DNA of 64,000 nt from positions 56,184,001 through 56,248,000 of the forward strand of contig NC_059346.1 of NCBI RefSeq assembly GCF_019703515.2, written 5' to 3'. The notes below the pieces were generated by a model, which was given only the letters and a program-made list of their open reading frames with translations, did no database searches and was not told where the DNA came from. A program made the translations under genes and the position numbers. Position 1 is the first letter of the stretch. Each line of letters begins with the position of its first letter. This document shows positions 1 to 11,469 of the stretch, piece after piece. This DNA comes from Myxocyprinus asiaticus (lineage: Eukaryota > Chordata > Actinopteri > Cypriniformes > Catostomidae).

Positions 1-606
1 CTTTTTGGGGAGAAAAAAGAGGAAAAGATGCCTCAGCTGGGCTAGCCTGTCCCTATTTTTGGGCAGTCGACTTGTTCCTGAAGGACCGTTCGACGCTCAT
101 AAGAGCATTGGGGGAGGTTGCGTTACGGCCTGGTGCGCTGGCTACGAGGCACACAGCGATCTGCCCGTCTCGCACCGCCAGTCCACGTAACACAGTTCGG
201 ATAGTTGCGGTGTTTTGTATAGGGACCCCTAGTGTCACTACATTGACACAACATCGAGTGAGTGACAGATAGGGAACATCATGGTTACTTTCGTAACCTC
301 CGTTCCCTGATGGAGTGAATGAGACGTCGTGTCCCTCTTGCCACAATGCTGAACTACCCGCTGAAATGGCCGGGACCTGGTTTCGGCTCCTCAGCACAAA
401 ACCTGAATGAGTGGTTGCATACCAGCTCCTTTTATACCTGTATGTCCAGGGGAGTGGCATGCAAATTCCACTATCCAATTCCCATTGGCCTTTTTTCAAA
501 AAAGCAGAGGTGTTTGGGGCTCCCAAGAGTGACCCCTAGTGTCACTACATCAACACAACATCTCGTTCCCTCCATCAGGGAATGGAGGTTACGAAAGTAA
601 CCATGT
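1..606 (+). mobile_element. DIRS-like retrotransposon, 3' end fragment (internal complementary region and right terminal repeat)
   Basis: This matches the last 600 bp of the DIRS copy at 11080-17109 in the same order. The internal complementary region spans about 222-335, where the reverse complement of the element's left end (ending GTGACAGATAGGGAAC) is fused to the reverse complement of its right end (GGTTACTTTCGTAACCTCC). The right inverted repeat spans about 402-606 and ends in GTTACGAAAGTAACC. The rest of the element lies outside the window. No coding sequence is left in this part. Confidence 0.85.
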
Positions 607-850
607 GTAGAGCGGAGGAGGGTGGGTCCGGGCTGGAATGATGCACGCCCGGTCCCCAATCAGCCTGATGGGGCACGTGAGAGATAAAGGCGGCCGGGGA
701 CAACAGTTTGAGAGAGAGAGAATTACAGGCAGCTGCCCTGTGTGTGGTTATGTTTGTGTGTTTTTGGTTAAGTTGATCATTAAACTATTATTTTTATTCA
801 CAAGCCGGTTCTCGCCTCCTCCTTTCCCTCTAACCCCCTTACACCATGAT
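607..850 (+). repeat. possible LTR remnant
   Basis: The stretch contains ATTAAACTATTATTTTTATTC and a pyrimidine-rich CTCCTCCTTTCCC segment ending CCCTTACA. This resembles the 3' part of a fish LTR (polyadenylation region plus U5). No partner LTR or primer site is seen, so the call is tentative. Confidence 0.3.
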
Positions 851-1139
851 GATCGGTTTAATTTTTTTGGGGAACCTTTCCCAGATCAAGTTATACCTCT
901 GACTTATTGTACACTGAAAACCCTAATAAGTTGACTCTACTCAATCTATTGAGTAAACTCGTTCCCTCAGTTGAATTGAGTAATGCATCTCCAAAGCTTG
1001 TGTAATTATGTTTACTTAACTTGTTGATCATATAGGATGAACTTAACTATTTAAGTTAAGGTAACTAGATGCAAGAAGACTGAACTCAGATTTGCTCATT
1101 TTTTTCCATTGTCCTAAATAGGGTCATGGTTAGTGCTTT
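851..1139. other. no gene seen
   Basis: A/T-rich non-coding sequence between the LTR-like piece and the SINE. It contains repeated TTGAGTA motifs (940-985) but no coherent frame or known repeat. Confidence 0.4.
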
Positions 1140-1444
1140 AGCCTATCCCAGCTGTCTTGGGCCAAAGGCAGGGAAACACCCTGGACAGGTGGCCAGTCCA
1201 TCACAGGGCAACACACACAGACATACACACTCTCACTCTCACCTACGGACAATTTAAAGTTTCCAATTTACTTAACCTGCATGTTTTTGGACTGTGGGGG
1301 AAACCAGAGCACCTGGAGGAAACCCACGTGAACACAGGGAGAACATGCAGACTCCACAAATAAAGGCCCTGGGTGAGCTGGGACTAGAACCAGGGAGTTT
1401 CTTGCTGTGAGGTCACAGTGCAACCCACTGAACCATTGTGCCAA
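1140..1444 (-). mobile_element. tRNA-derived SINE with L2/V-SINE-like body
   Basis: On the minus strand the element opens with GGCACAATGGTTCAGTGGGT (A-box-like) and GGTTCTAGTCCC (B box). It continues through the conserved fish segment with CATGTTCTCCCTGTG, GGTTTCCTCCAGGTGC and ATGCAGGTTAAG, and runs into a CTGTGATGGACTGGCC region. This arrangement is known for V-SINE/HE1-type elements in fish. The copy is diverged and certainly not a functional tRNA. Confidence 0.7.
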
Positions 1445-1483
1445 ATTTTAAGGCACAATTTGCAATCATGTTATTTATTAAAC

Positions 1484-1935
1484 CACACTATTGTGACTCT
1501 AAGACATTACTATATTACAGCTTCTTTTTCTGTTAAAGCATAATTTTCTGTAAAGCTGGTATGAAATGATGTGTGTTGTAAAAAGCACTATACAAATAAA
1601 AATGAAGACTTTTAAAATTGGATATAACTTTACACAGAAAAGTTTAGTAAGCAATTTTATCACACTAAAATCATGTTACCACGCATATTGTTTACGTCTT
1701 GTGGCTATATTTTTGAAACGGAGAGTATTTTAATGTTGACAGATTGGCCTCCATTCACTTCCATTGTAAGTGCCTCACTGGAACCCAGATTTGTGCTTTT
1801 TTTTTTTAAATAATATTTATTTTTTTATTTTTATTTTTTTATTTTTTGTGTGTGTGTGTGTGGTAATCAGTATTTGCCACAAATGCTGTCAATTGAGCTT
1901 AACTTTTATTGAACTTGGAATATTCAATATAGTCA
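1484..1935. repeat. foldback repeat fragment (TTCACTTCCATTGTAAGTGCC family)
   Basis: The segment shares CATGTTACCACGCATATTGT and TTCACTTCCATTGTAAGTGC with 32640-33098, and related pieces occur at 24833-25035 and 29338-29480. Intact members seem to be long inverted-repeat elements. This copy is partial and carries T-rich and (TG)n expansion at 1798-1862. Confidence 0.55.
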
Positions 1936-4144
1936 ATGAAGGAACATAGATATTTGAGTTATGAGACCAAAACTTGACATTTCAAGTAATGTTTAATTAA
2001 GACAACTTGATATTTCCAGTAATGGCAACATTTGTGTTTACAGTGTAAGATCAATTAGTTATTCAATTTCTTAAAATAATACTGCATATAAATATAAGTG
2101 CAAAAATATTGATGAATCATGTTTTCTGCATGAAATGTTCACACACAAGCTTTATGTACAGATACATGCGAACACACGGTTAGTGAATGAAACCCAAGGT
2201 GCTTCTGAAATTGGACTGGACTGGATCTGACCACATGAGTCTTTTATATGTTTATATCTTTTCTAAATTTGCAACATGTCTTACGATGGACTGATGGACT
2301 GTTTAAGCATTGCACTAACTGACAAAGGGCATTTTGTCTCCCTCTATAAAAAGAAGAGAATATGAAACTATTTCCTTTTCTCAAATAAATGAGAGAGAAA
2401 GTGAGAGATGAGAGGCGGGGTGGTTCCTCACTTCCTTACTGACCTTGAGAGAAAGGATAATGGAGTTTGAGGCATCATAATGGGCGAGCAGTCTGGTGAG
2501 ATTTTGCAGGCTGTATGTTAATAGTCAAGAGAATAGTAAACTGGCACATATATGGTATAAGACCAGCCTTTCATTTTCCTCTGCTGTCCAGGGGCATAGA
2601 TTCTGAAAACAAGCAAGAACACCCCCCCCCCCCCCCCCATTATTTATATCATGATCAATGGAAACATGGGTAAATGCTTCATGCTGCAGTCTCCGTCTTT
2701 CCACCCAAGACCACACTCAAATGAGTTCTGGCCGTTTCTTTTGAGACTTGGGACAGAGAAGCAGCTCTCCCGTCCATGTTTTTTACATCGGTCATGCGTC
2801 TCTTATAACGGGGGTGTGTGTTTCCACATGAGTTAGTGATTGTATTCAATTGACAGTTGGAGTGATCCTCAGTCGTTTAGTGTGTGATGCCCCGTTTTTG
2901 TCTGTAGCCATTTACATGGTTGGTGAATGTGATATACCTAATATTTTTAGATTCCGTTCATATAGAATTTGTTTAGTGTAATCCAGCTTTAAAGCGCTTC
3001 TCTTCATGTTGGATGTGAATGAAGAAATTTGTCGACTGATAAAATAACTAACTACATCTCAGAGTTTAATGGCATTTTGGAGCTGTGAAAAAAAGCAGAT
3101 GTGGTACATTTACCAGTAAAGGCAATCCAACAATTTTACTGCAATTTACCAGGATGCATGTGTGAAAAGGGTTACTGATGTAGTCATTTGGATCATATGT
3201 TGAGAACAACACAAATGACAAATTATTAGAAAAAAGTGTCCCAATTTACCTGTATTCACCCTCCAGCTATGTAGAGTGGGATTTTGGACTAATGAGATTT
3301 CACTCTGGGCAAGGCATGACAGAAATGGAAAGCAAGCAAAAGAAAATATGTCTGTGTCCCAATTCGTATGCTTATGCCACAACATGAGAACAAAGGAAAT
3401 CGACATGTTGCTTCCGAATGTTCATGTACCTATGTACTACTGATGTACTACTCTGAGACATGGGTTCTGATGCCATGGAGATTTAGGAAGTAATTGCATT
3501 CACTTCCAGACACTGGAACTGGAATAAAATATGCATTCATATTGACAGTAGTACCTAATTTACTAAAAATACAACTCGCTTTTTGCACTACCCTGTGGGC
3601 ATTTCACCTCAGCAACATTTCTGCTTTTGGCCACTGGGGGCAGTGGTTCAAATTTCAGTAAGTATTAACCAATTTCAGCAGCAGAACACTTTACCTCCTG
3701 TTGCCGAATTCACGGTGTGATCAGTCTGTATACTATGCACTGAAAGTATGCACTTAGCTGATGATAGGAAAGAACATAATTTTGTGCATCCAAGACAGTA
3801 TAAGCCAGGGTTGGGGCATACTACATACTACGACTAAAATGTAAATAAACACCAGAACCCCTTTATCTATTCTAGCATTCATTTCCTTTAATATATTGTT
3901 TAACTTTTAGGTCCATGCATTTCACTTTTCTTACCATTTTTGTACAAATGAAAATATTAAAAGAGAACCATCACAAACATTACGAACCATGCTTATAACA
4001 TTACCACACTCTGCTTTAATATAACTCATCATCTCTAGTAGCAGATCAGAGATCAGCTGGAGTGAGATGGTGATTAGCGCCCCAAACATTAATCCCTGTC
4101 TGCTCTCTGTCACACCACACGTTGTATGAGATGCATATAAGAAA

Positions 4145-4148
<4 letters not shown>
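1936..4148. other. upstream region without recognisable gene
   Basis: No coherent coding frame. A run of 18 C lies at about 2622-2639. Segments near 3420-3830 with TACTACATACTA-like wording recur at 20230-20460 and 45930-46080, suggesting an old dispersed repeat. I cannot locate promoter elements for pak1 here. Confidence 0.4.
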
Positions 4149-4189
<41 letters not shown>

Positions 4190-4230
4190 GAGTGTGTGTG
4201 TGTGTGTGTATGTGTGTGTGTGTGTGTGTG
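4149..4230. repeat. compound microsatellite (TC)n / (TG)n
   Basis: (TC)n runs 4149-4186, followed after TTTCTGAG by (TG)n 4193-4230 with one TATG interruption. Confidence 0.95.
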
Positions 4231-4401
4231 AGTGAAAGAAAGAAAGAGAGGATTATATTTCAGAGTTTTGAGGTTAGTTATTATGCAAATTAGTGCAAGG
4301 GAAGGTGTACAAGATTAGTGAAACATTGTATGCCTGCAGCAGACATATGAAAGTGTTACAGCAGGTGAGAGGAGTGAACAGATAGAATGACACCAAGGAA
4401 G

Positions 4402-4406
4402 AGAGG

Positions 4407-4461
<55 letters not shown>
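4402..4461. repeat. microsatellite (AG)n
   Basis: About 60 bp of GA/AG dinucleotides with one GGG interruption. It creates a spurious Ser-Leu frame on the minus strand. Confidence 0.95.
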
Positions 4462-4463
<2 letters not shown>

Positions 4464-4619
4464 GACATGAGGGAGTAATACAAGGGGAGATTAGAAGGCC
4501 GCTGCTGCATTAGTCATTCAAATTCAGCTGGACACTAAAGAGAGCATTAATCTTTGATCAGAGGGAGAGAGAGAGAGAGATCTTAATAAAAGGATATTAC
4601 TCAGCTGAAAAACTGTGAA

Positions 4620-5679
4620 TGCTTCTGTGTAGCAAAGAACTTTTCCATTTGGGATGATACCTACAATTTGGAAATTCATACACTAGTTGGATAAGTGCAT
4701 AGTGTATAGTGCGCCATTTGGGATACAGCTCTTGACTAAGGCTGGGCAATAGGACGATGTAATCGGATGTTGACAATATCTGACAAATACCCCGATGCTG
4801 ATTGCAACAGTTATTGATAGACGATGATCGGCAATATTGAGAAACGACAAACCATGGAGCTGGGAAGTTGCTAAATACAGTATATTAAATAGAAGTCCAA
4901 TAGTTATCATCTAATACATTTTTAGATAGTAATCAATGTAATAAACCATTAAATGCATTATGAATTAAAGAGACCAGTTGTGTCCATTTTCAATGCTGAT
5001 GCTTGTGCACTGAATAGCATGACACATTATCCATAGCGGGTATAACCTGTTCTCTAGACTCAGACATAAACTGGCTTAGCAACTAGAAAGAAACAGTACA
5101 TACATTAGACATACTTCCCTATTTTTCAGGCCAGTCCAGTTCATGCGCATGCATGATGTCCTTATTTAAAAGGTTATTAGCTCTTTTACCTGCAAGGTGG
5201 GAACTCCCATTAGTTTTAATAGAAGTGCTCCATCTCTGGCTAAATAGTCTCGGGCCTTGCTTGCTTATTAGAGTATCATATTGTTAGCTTAGCAACATGC
5301 TAACATTTGAGTCTGCCAAGTCTCCTGCACACCTCATGTGATGAGCAATATTTGTGTGGTGAAACGCAGCTGTTGCCTATATAGAGAGTCCCAGATCAGT
5401 CACTTATGAGATTCCATGTCAGTTAGGATGCTGTCTTAGGAGGTAACTGCCTGTGTAGGTGCAAGATAACTAGGCAGCACAACTTTGGAGCACAGCTAAT
5501 GTACAGTATATACCAGTGAGGATATTCTGAGCAGTTTTGGATAGTTTAATATGTTTCTTGTTAGATCTAGGCCATCACTGTGGTCTCCGTGTAGCTTATT
5601 TTGCTCAAAAGGACATTACGGAGAAGAGAGACTAATGGATGAGGGGAAAGATAAGAGATTCAGGGAATCACTCTCATAT

Positions 5680-5712
<33 letters not shown>

Positions 5713-6029
5713 TCGCTGGTCTGCGCTCAGCTCTAAATAGGTCAGAGTTTTAATGCTACAGTGAGGCATAAGGAAACACTACTGCGGCCATCTTAAACCC
5801 TCCTCACAGAAAAGACTAATGCTGCTCCATATGGACTGTACACAGATTTAGGCCACTAGTCCAGTGCACTGAGCAGTAATGACCATCTATTACTAATGAT
5901 AAAAGATGAGCCGACCCTGTCTAATGCTACTAACATCACAAAACTACTATAGTGCAAACAGATGGGGTTTAAATGGAGTTCATATACTTGAAGATAACAT
6001 ATCACTTCAAAAGCCATTCACTGTACTAT
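4620..6029. other. upstream region without recognisable gene
   Basis: A piece at 4738-4860 beginning AAGGCTGGGCAATAGGACGA resembles a hAT-type terminal region (fish elements often start AGGGCTGGGCGAT), but no second end is found. A short (TC)n lies at 5682-5712. Nothing coding is supported. Confidence 0.4.
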
Positions 6030-6250
6030 GGAGGTACAATAATGGTATAACATGGTAATACTATGGTACATTGACATATCGTATTGAATGATTACAATAG
6101 TACCATGGTATTTGCATGGTATTCCAATAATACCATGGTATTACCATGGTACACTTCTATATTGATACATGTACCATGGTATACGAATGGCATATGTGCA
6201 AAAAATGTGGTATTGCCATGGTACATATCCAAAATACCATGGCGGTGCCA
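6030..6250. repeat. cluster of palindromic TACCATGGTA motifs
   Basis: Within 220 bp there are six CCATGG cores, most inside TACCATGGTA or GTACCATGGTAT, with irregular spacing. Weaker relatives (TACCATG, ACCATGATAC) lie at 9819-9915 and 49100-49115. The clustering looks like local amplification of a palindromic repeat. Confidence 0.6.
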
Positions 6251-6567
6251 TACTTTTACAGGTGATTTCAGGTAACACAAGTTTAAATATATCTTTACTA
6301 GTCTCTGTACTGCTGACTTATAATTATGAGGCAAACAGAAACGATTATGCATGTCTGCCTCAGGAGAGGTGATGTCAGTCCATCAGACTCATCCGATATG
6401 AGTTATATTTAACATCTGGAATTCAGTCAGCATTTTAAATGGAAATGGATGGAACACACAACATGATTCACACATATAACAAAATAGTTTTTTTAAATGA
6501 ATTGTTTGGGTTATCTGGAAGACTAAATTCAGTCAATTAAAGATTGTAAAGGAATCTACTGATATAA

Positions 6568-6568
<1 letters not shown>

Positions 6569-6622
<54 letters not shown>
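6569..6622. repeat. microsatellite (AC)n
   Basis: An uninterrupted CA/AC run of about 54 bp. Confidence 0.95.
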
Positions 6623-6625
<3 letters not shown>

Positions 6626-7524
6626 GGTCTAACATTTGTTTTTGAATCCCTTTGTCCATACTGTAATATGGTGTTTTATGACTAAATTGACTGCATGGGC
6701 ATCTCTGATTGAATTGAATAATTCATTTTTAAGAGGATGTTTGGGTTTGTTGATCAGTGTATGGAAAAGTGAGCCCCAGTGCATACAGTATCCTCACCAG
6801 CTACTCACCTGGGTCATTATACAACACAGATGTTTTTGCCCTTCTGTGACCCTCATTGTGTAAAAAAATGACTTTAACTCTACTTTTTAAGATACAAGGG
6901 CCGTCACTGGGGTGATACCCTGAAGGGGATCTTTTCTGAACCTCTAGTTAGAATATTACTAGTTTATAGATTGTTTATAAAGAATGTTTGTTACTTGTTT
7001 TTGGCACATAATTGTACCCTAAGGACCTATTGTGTATCTTTAAAGGTACATTTATATTTTTTTTGTTTCTCTGGGACAAAACATTTTTTCAAACAGTGAA
7101 TGGTCCCATTTTTTGGCCTGTGTTTCCAATACTATTTTTTTAAAATAATGCTATGTTAGCAAATAGCTACACACACACACACACACACACATACACATAT
7201 ATATATATATATATATATTGTGGTTTAGGTGGACAATGCATTAATAAGAAAAAAAAGGCTTGTCCCCAATGTTATTTATTAAAGGACTTCACTTTTAGAG
7301 AGTGAACTCTGCTAGGACAAGTAAATCTCTCTTGTATTTTTATAATTTAATCTTATGTTTTGTCACGTTTGTCAGTAGGGCAGCTTAAAATGTCAACCCT
7401 GTTACCATGATTTTATAGGGTAAACAACTGATTATTGAAAAGTTCATATGTATCAGCTTTAAAATCTAAACACCTAGTAGTGTCATGACGTAGAATTTCA
7501 TCATGAACCTTTTTAGCAATCATA
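6623..7524. other. upstream region without recognisable gene
   Basis: A/T-rich non-coding DNA with an (AC)n(AT)n microsatellite at 7170-7219. No exon or known element is recognised. Confidence 0.4.
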
Positions 7525-7592
7525 AAAGATTGATCTCGGGATTGAGATCACGACTAATTGAAATCCATCTATATATCTACCCATCCCTAATT
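7525..7592. repeat. 68-bp repeat unit, copy 1
   Basis: Identical over 68 bp to 8238-8305. It ends ACCCATCCCTAATT; the reverse complement opens like a hAT terminus (AGGGATGGGTAGATATA). The two copies are 713 bp apart, one outside and one inside the TIR element at 7956-8952. Confidence 0.85.
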
Positions 7593-8237
7593 TTATTATT
7601 TGTATTTAAGCCATACATGTGATTTTGTTAGGTTCATCAAATTATTTTCACATACCCACTGGAACCTGCTTACGGACCCCCTGGGGTATGCATACCACCA
7701 GTTGGGAATAAAAATATTTAACTGAACTGTAAAAATGTCCACCCTGTTAGCATCAACAGAAACTGACATATATTAATAATATTTATTAATTTAGCTTGCG
7801 AAGGCACAGTGCATTTTATTAATACTTAATGACATTTCTTGTTTGACAAAGTATTTTAATCTTATTGATGTGTACATTAAAAATCACTTTGTGGGTGAAG
7901 AGAGGTGTTCATGTAATGTGATCATGTGTTATTTAAAATGAGTTGGAGCTCTGAGGCTATGTCCACATTAATCCGGATACATTTGAAAACTGCATTTTCA
8001 TTTTCGAAATTCTCGCCTTCCACTGCTGTTTTCAGACGTTTTCTAAAGGTTTCTCGTCCACACTGAAACATATGTAAGTGCTTAAATCCCCTTACTGGGC
8101 ATGTGAAAAATAGCCGTTCCTTGTACGGTCTGAAACGCACTTGTCCTCCTGTTCTGTCGCCGGACAGCAATTCTGAGTAAACTTCCCATCGCCTTTGAAG
8201 GAATGAAATCCCTTACAAAAATCGAGAATTTATGGTG

Positions 8238-8305
8238 AAAGATTGATCTCGGGATTGAGATCACGACTAATTGAAATCCATCTATATATCTACCCATCCC
8301 TAATT
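8238..8305. repeat. 68-bp repeat unit, copy 2
   Basis: Exact copy of 7525-7592, located inside the TIR element immediately before the large palindrome. Confidence 0.85.
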
Positions 8306-8319
8306 GCGGCAAATTGTCC

Positions 8320-8541
8320 CAATGGACAATTTGCCGCAAGTTTGCCGTAAAGCTCATCTGCATGTCAGAATTATCAGAAAGAATGAAATCTCTTACAAAA
8401 ATCGAGAGTTCATGGCAAATTTGCCACAAACTTGCGGCAAATTTGCCATGAACTCTCGATTTTTGTAAGAGATTTCATTCTTTCTGATAATTCTGACATG
8501 CAGATGAGCTTTACGGCAAACTTGCGGCAAATTGTCCATTG
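8320..8541. repeat. perfect palindrome, two 106-bp arms
   Basis: Arms 8320-8425 and 8436-8541 are identical reverse complements by base-by-base reading, with a 10-bp spacer ACAAACTTGC. The arms carry GGCAAATTTGCC and CTCATCTGCATGTCA, words also found in the repeat pieces at 8560-8730, 21360-21560 and 61920-62170. A smaller palindrome (GCGGCAAATTGTCC at 8306-8319) abuts the left arm. Confidence 0.9.
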
Positions 8542-8952
8542 TTGCCAAAGGTTTTCTGCAGGTTCACCATTACCGCTGAAGAGCTGCAAACTTCTGGTGA
8601 ACATGTGCGGCGAATCACAAGCTCATCTGCATGTCAAAATAATGAGTGGCAAATTTATAGCAAATTTGTGGGAAGTTTGTGCCTAGTTTGCCAGAACTCT
8701 AGATTTTTTGTAAGGGATGTGAAGGTTGTACAAAGTAACATTTATCCTTAACAACACAAAGTGTACAGCAGGCACAACAATGCCGCTAAAACATAGGCCG
8801 CCATCTTGATTGTTTTGGGTTGAATGGATCACATGACTGCATCACATGACAACAAATACTTCATCATTTTCATACATTACATATATAGATAAACATGTTT
8901 TCAAACGAAAACGTATTGTTTTCAAACGAAAACGTATTAGTGTGGATGTGGC

Positions 8953-11079
8953 CTGAGGTCCAAAGAAGTCATTAGCTTTGATGAATGAGTTTGAATCCTA
9001 ACGGCTATAACTGGTATAACTGCTATATTGTATTCATACACAGGCATACTTGTGTGTGTGTTTCTTTGTGTATTTGGAATCATTAGACATGCATAGGTGT
9101 GTAGATGGGAAGTAGAAACTTTTGAAGGTTTGGTTGTGTGTGTATTTGTGTGTGTTGTGGGTGGATTATGGCTCTCTTACACAGGGAATTCTCATTCTTT
9201 GAGAGTTCTGGTTGGGCCAGAAAAACTACAGTTAAAGAATCTGTGCCACACCTAGAACTGCACAGCAGAGGAAAAACCCGCAAACTGACTGCATGAATGA
9301 ATGCATCGTTATTGTTGTCAGCTGTACCCAAAACATTTTTCAAACCAATCAATTTCTAATAAATCAATACATATATGCACACATAGACACACACAGAATA
9401 ATAATCATAGAAAACTTACATTTTCAATTTTACTGAACCTTTCCTCTCAGATAAAAGTATTTATTTTCTTTTAAAATATATATATACAATTTTATAATAC
9501 ATATTACAAATGTAATTAATAAATTATTAAATATTTTAATAAATATTTAAATGTAATATATATGCTGGACAATCTCACCCACTTCAAACATGTTGCTTCT
9601 TTTTTCCTGTTTCATAATGAAGGAATATTATGACGGATTCACCTGTATCAAAGAGGAGAACACAATCACACACACACTGTAGTCTGTTTACGCTTGAGGT
9701 CACTTATGCATATCAAGTTAACATGTGAGCTACTGGCTGTATGCAAAGCAGTTGCTGGTTACAAGAGTTCAAGGCACTTCAGTACCCTTACAGGTACAGT
9801 GGCGGGATCAGATGGTCATACCATGTTAATTTGCTACCATGTTACTGTTTGATTACAATATATTCAAAGAATACCATGATACCATCTACCATGTCTTAAA
9901 AACCATGATACTTTGGTACTTTTACCTAAGGGTAATGTGCATACAGATTGTTTGTTATAGAGTATTTATGGTTGGGTTTGGTTTGCTCATTATCTAAATT
10001 GCTGTACATATATGCCATATGTGGAATGGGGAAATAAAAATAAATAAAAAAAACCTTGGGGAAAGTAATAGGGAAATTCCCTACATAGGGACAATGTGTG
10101 CTTTTCTTTGGGGACAAAAAAGTTCCAGAAGTGACTTAAATCTGACAAAAGCTCCATTTGGGGACATCTGTTGATATGCGTGTGTGTGTGATGTGTTTTC
10201 TGTTTGTTACTAGCCTGTTTGTTACTAGCCTGTGCTAACATCCTGTTGGTATATATGCTTTTATAATGGCAAAATTCTAGGACATCCACAGAGTGACAAG
10301 CTAATTACAATTGATTGCTACTGAAAGATGAAACAGCATCTATGTTTGTTTGTGTGGGTGTGTATGAGCGTGTATTCACCTCTCAGTGAATGTTGGCAAT
10401 GTTGTTATGACTGTTCAATGGTTCCTGAACATATAAAAAAATCTTTATTTAATCATTGTGCAGTAGATATATACAGTTTAAAAGGTTTTTGAGGACTATT
10501 GTTTTCTTGATAATGTACACACCACACAATAGATGCTATTAGCTGTGTGTATGATTATGTTGAAGGTGCACTCAGCAATTTTTTGTTGTGCAAGCCGATA
10601 TGGCGGTCATATTGGTCTTATACTGACAACTTGCAGAATGCATCTGGCAAATAATTGGTTCTGATGCCATTTTAGAAAAGCATTATATGTGATCAGCCAT
10701 GATGAATTTATTTTGTGAGCAAAAGTGTCTGATAATAGGGGGGTTCCGAGAGAAAGCGAGGAGCATTCGGCCAGTCATATGATCTGCTCCATGTAAAATA
10801 AAATTAAAAGTAATTTATAGATTTTACTGATATGACTGCAGTCTTCATATCAGATCATATCATATATTAAAAAATTCTTATGTGTAAAACTTTTTAATAA
10901 AGGAAAAATGATTGAGTGCTTTAAAGGATTTTTTTTTAACCTTTTTTAAAACGATACATAGTGCTCCTTTCTGCAGAAGAGATCCCATCTATGATAAATC
11001 AGCTTTTGATGGAGATATAAATATGAACCTGTGAATTTGAATGGGATTATGGGTTGAATCATGGAGTGAGAGAGCTAGA
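8953..11079. other. upstream region without recognisable gene
   Basis: Non-coding. There is A/T-rich sequence at 9470-9560 and a weak ACCATG cluster at 9819-9915. No exon is supported. A 5' untranslated exon of pak1 could be here and would not be recognisable. Confidence 0.35.
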
Positions 11080-11082
11080 GTT

Positions 11083-11261
11083 CCCTATCTGTCACTCACT
11101 CGACGTTGTGTCAATGAAGTGACACTAGGGGTCACTCTTGTGAGCCCGAAACACCTCTGGTCTTTGAAAAAAAGGCCAATGAAAATTGGCTAGTAGTATT
11201 TGCATACCACTCCCCTGAACATACGTGTATAAAAGGAGCTGGTATGCAACCACTCATTCAG
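11083..11261 (+). repeat. DIRS left inverted terminal repeat
   Basis: The segment from CGACGTTGTGTC (11101) to CACTCATTCAG (11261) is the inverted counterpart of about 16905-17062. The outermost CCCTATCTGTCACTCACT is specific to the left end and reappears, reverse-complemented, in the internal complementary region. Confidence 0.88.
11228..11235 (+). promoter_or_regulatory. TATA-like box in DIRS left repeat
   Basis: TATAAAAG lies in the left inverted repeat, 242 bp before the first gag ATG (11470). It is conserved in the other DIRS copies of the window. It is a plausible core promoter for the element; activity is inferred only. Confidence 0.4.
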
Positions 11262-11469
11262 ATTTTCTCTTCGGAGCCGAACGGTCGAAGATCACTGAGC
11301 TGAATTGACCTCTGCTGGATCTGATGGCGCATTTCAGTGGCTACTCCCCCCTCTGCACTGGTGCACTGCAGAGAACCCCCCTGGGCGCTTCAGCAGAAAT
11401 AAAAGAGTATATTCTAAAAAAGAGTATATTTCTCTAAAAGAGCAGCACACACGGAACGTCTTTTTAAAG

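Larger units (their letters stand above)
7956..8952. mobile_element. non-autonomous TIR element with CTGAG flanks
   Basis: The left end GCTATGTCCACATTAATCCG and the reverse complement of the right end, GCCACATCCACACTAATACG, form imperfect inverted repeats that continue to TTTGAAAAC. CTGAG flanks both sides (7951-7955 and 8953-8957), consistent with a 5-bp target duplication. The interior contains the second 68-bp unit (8238-8305) and the perfect palindrome at 8320-8541. No transposase frame is present, so the family is not assigned. Confidence 0.65.

Noticed and set aside
4274..4510. Ser/Leu-rich frame and others over dinucleotide repeats (17126, 57747, 61559)
   Set aside because: They translate (AG)n or (TG)n microsatellites.
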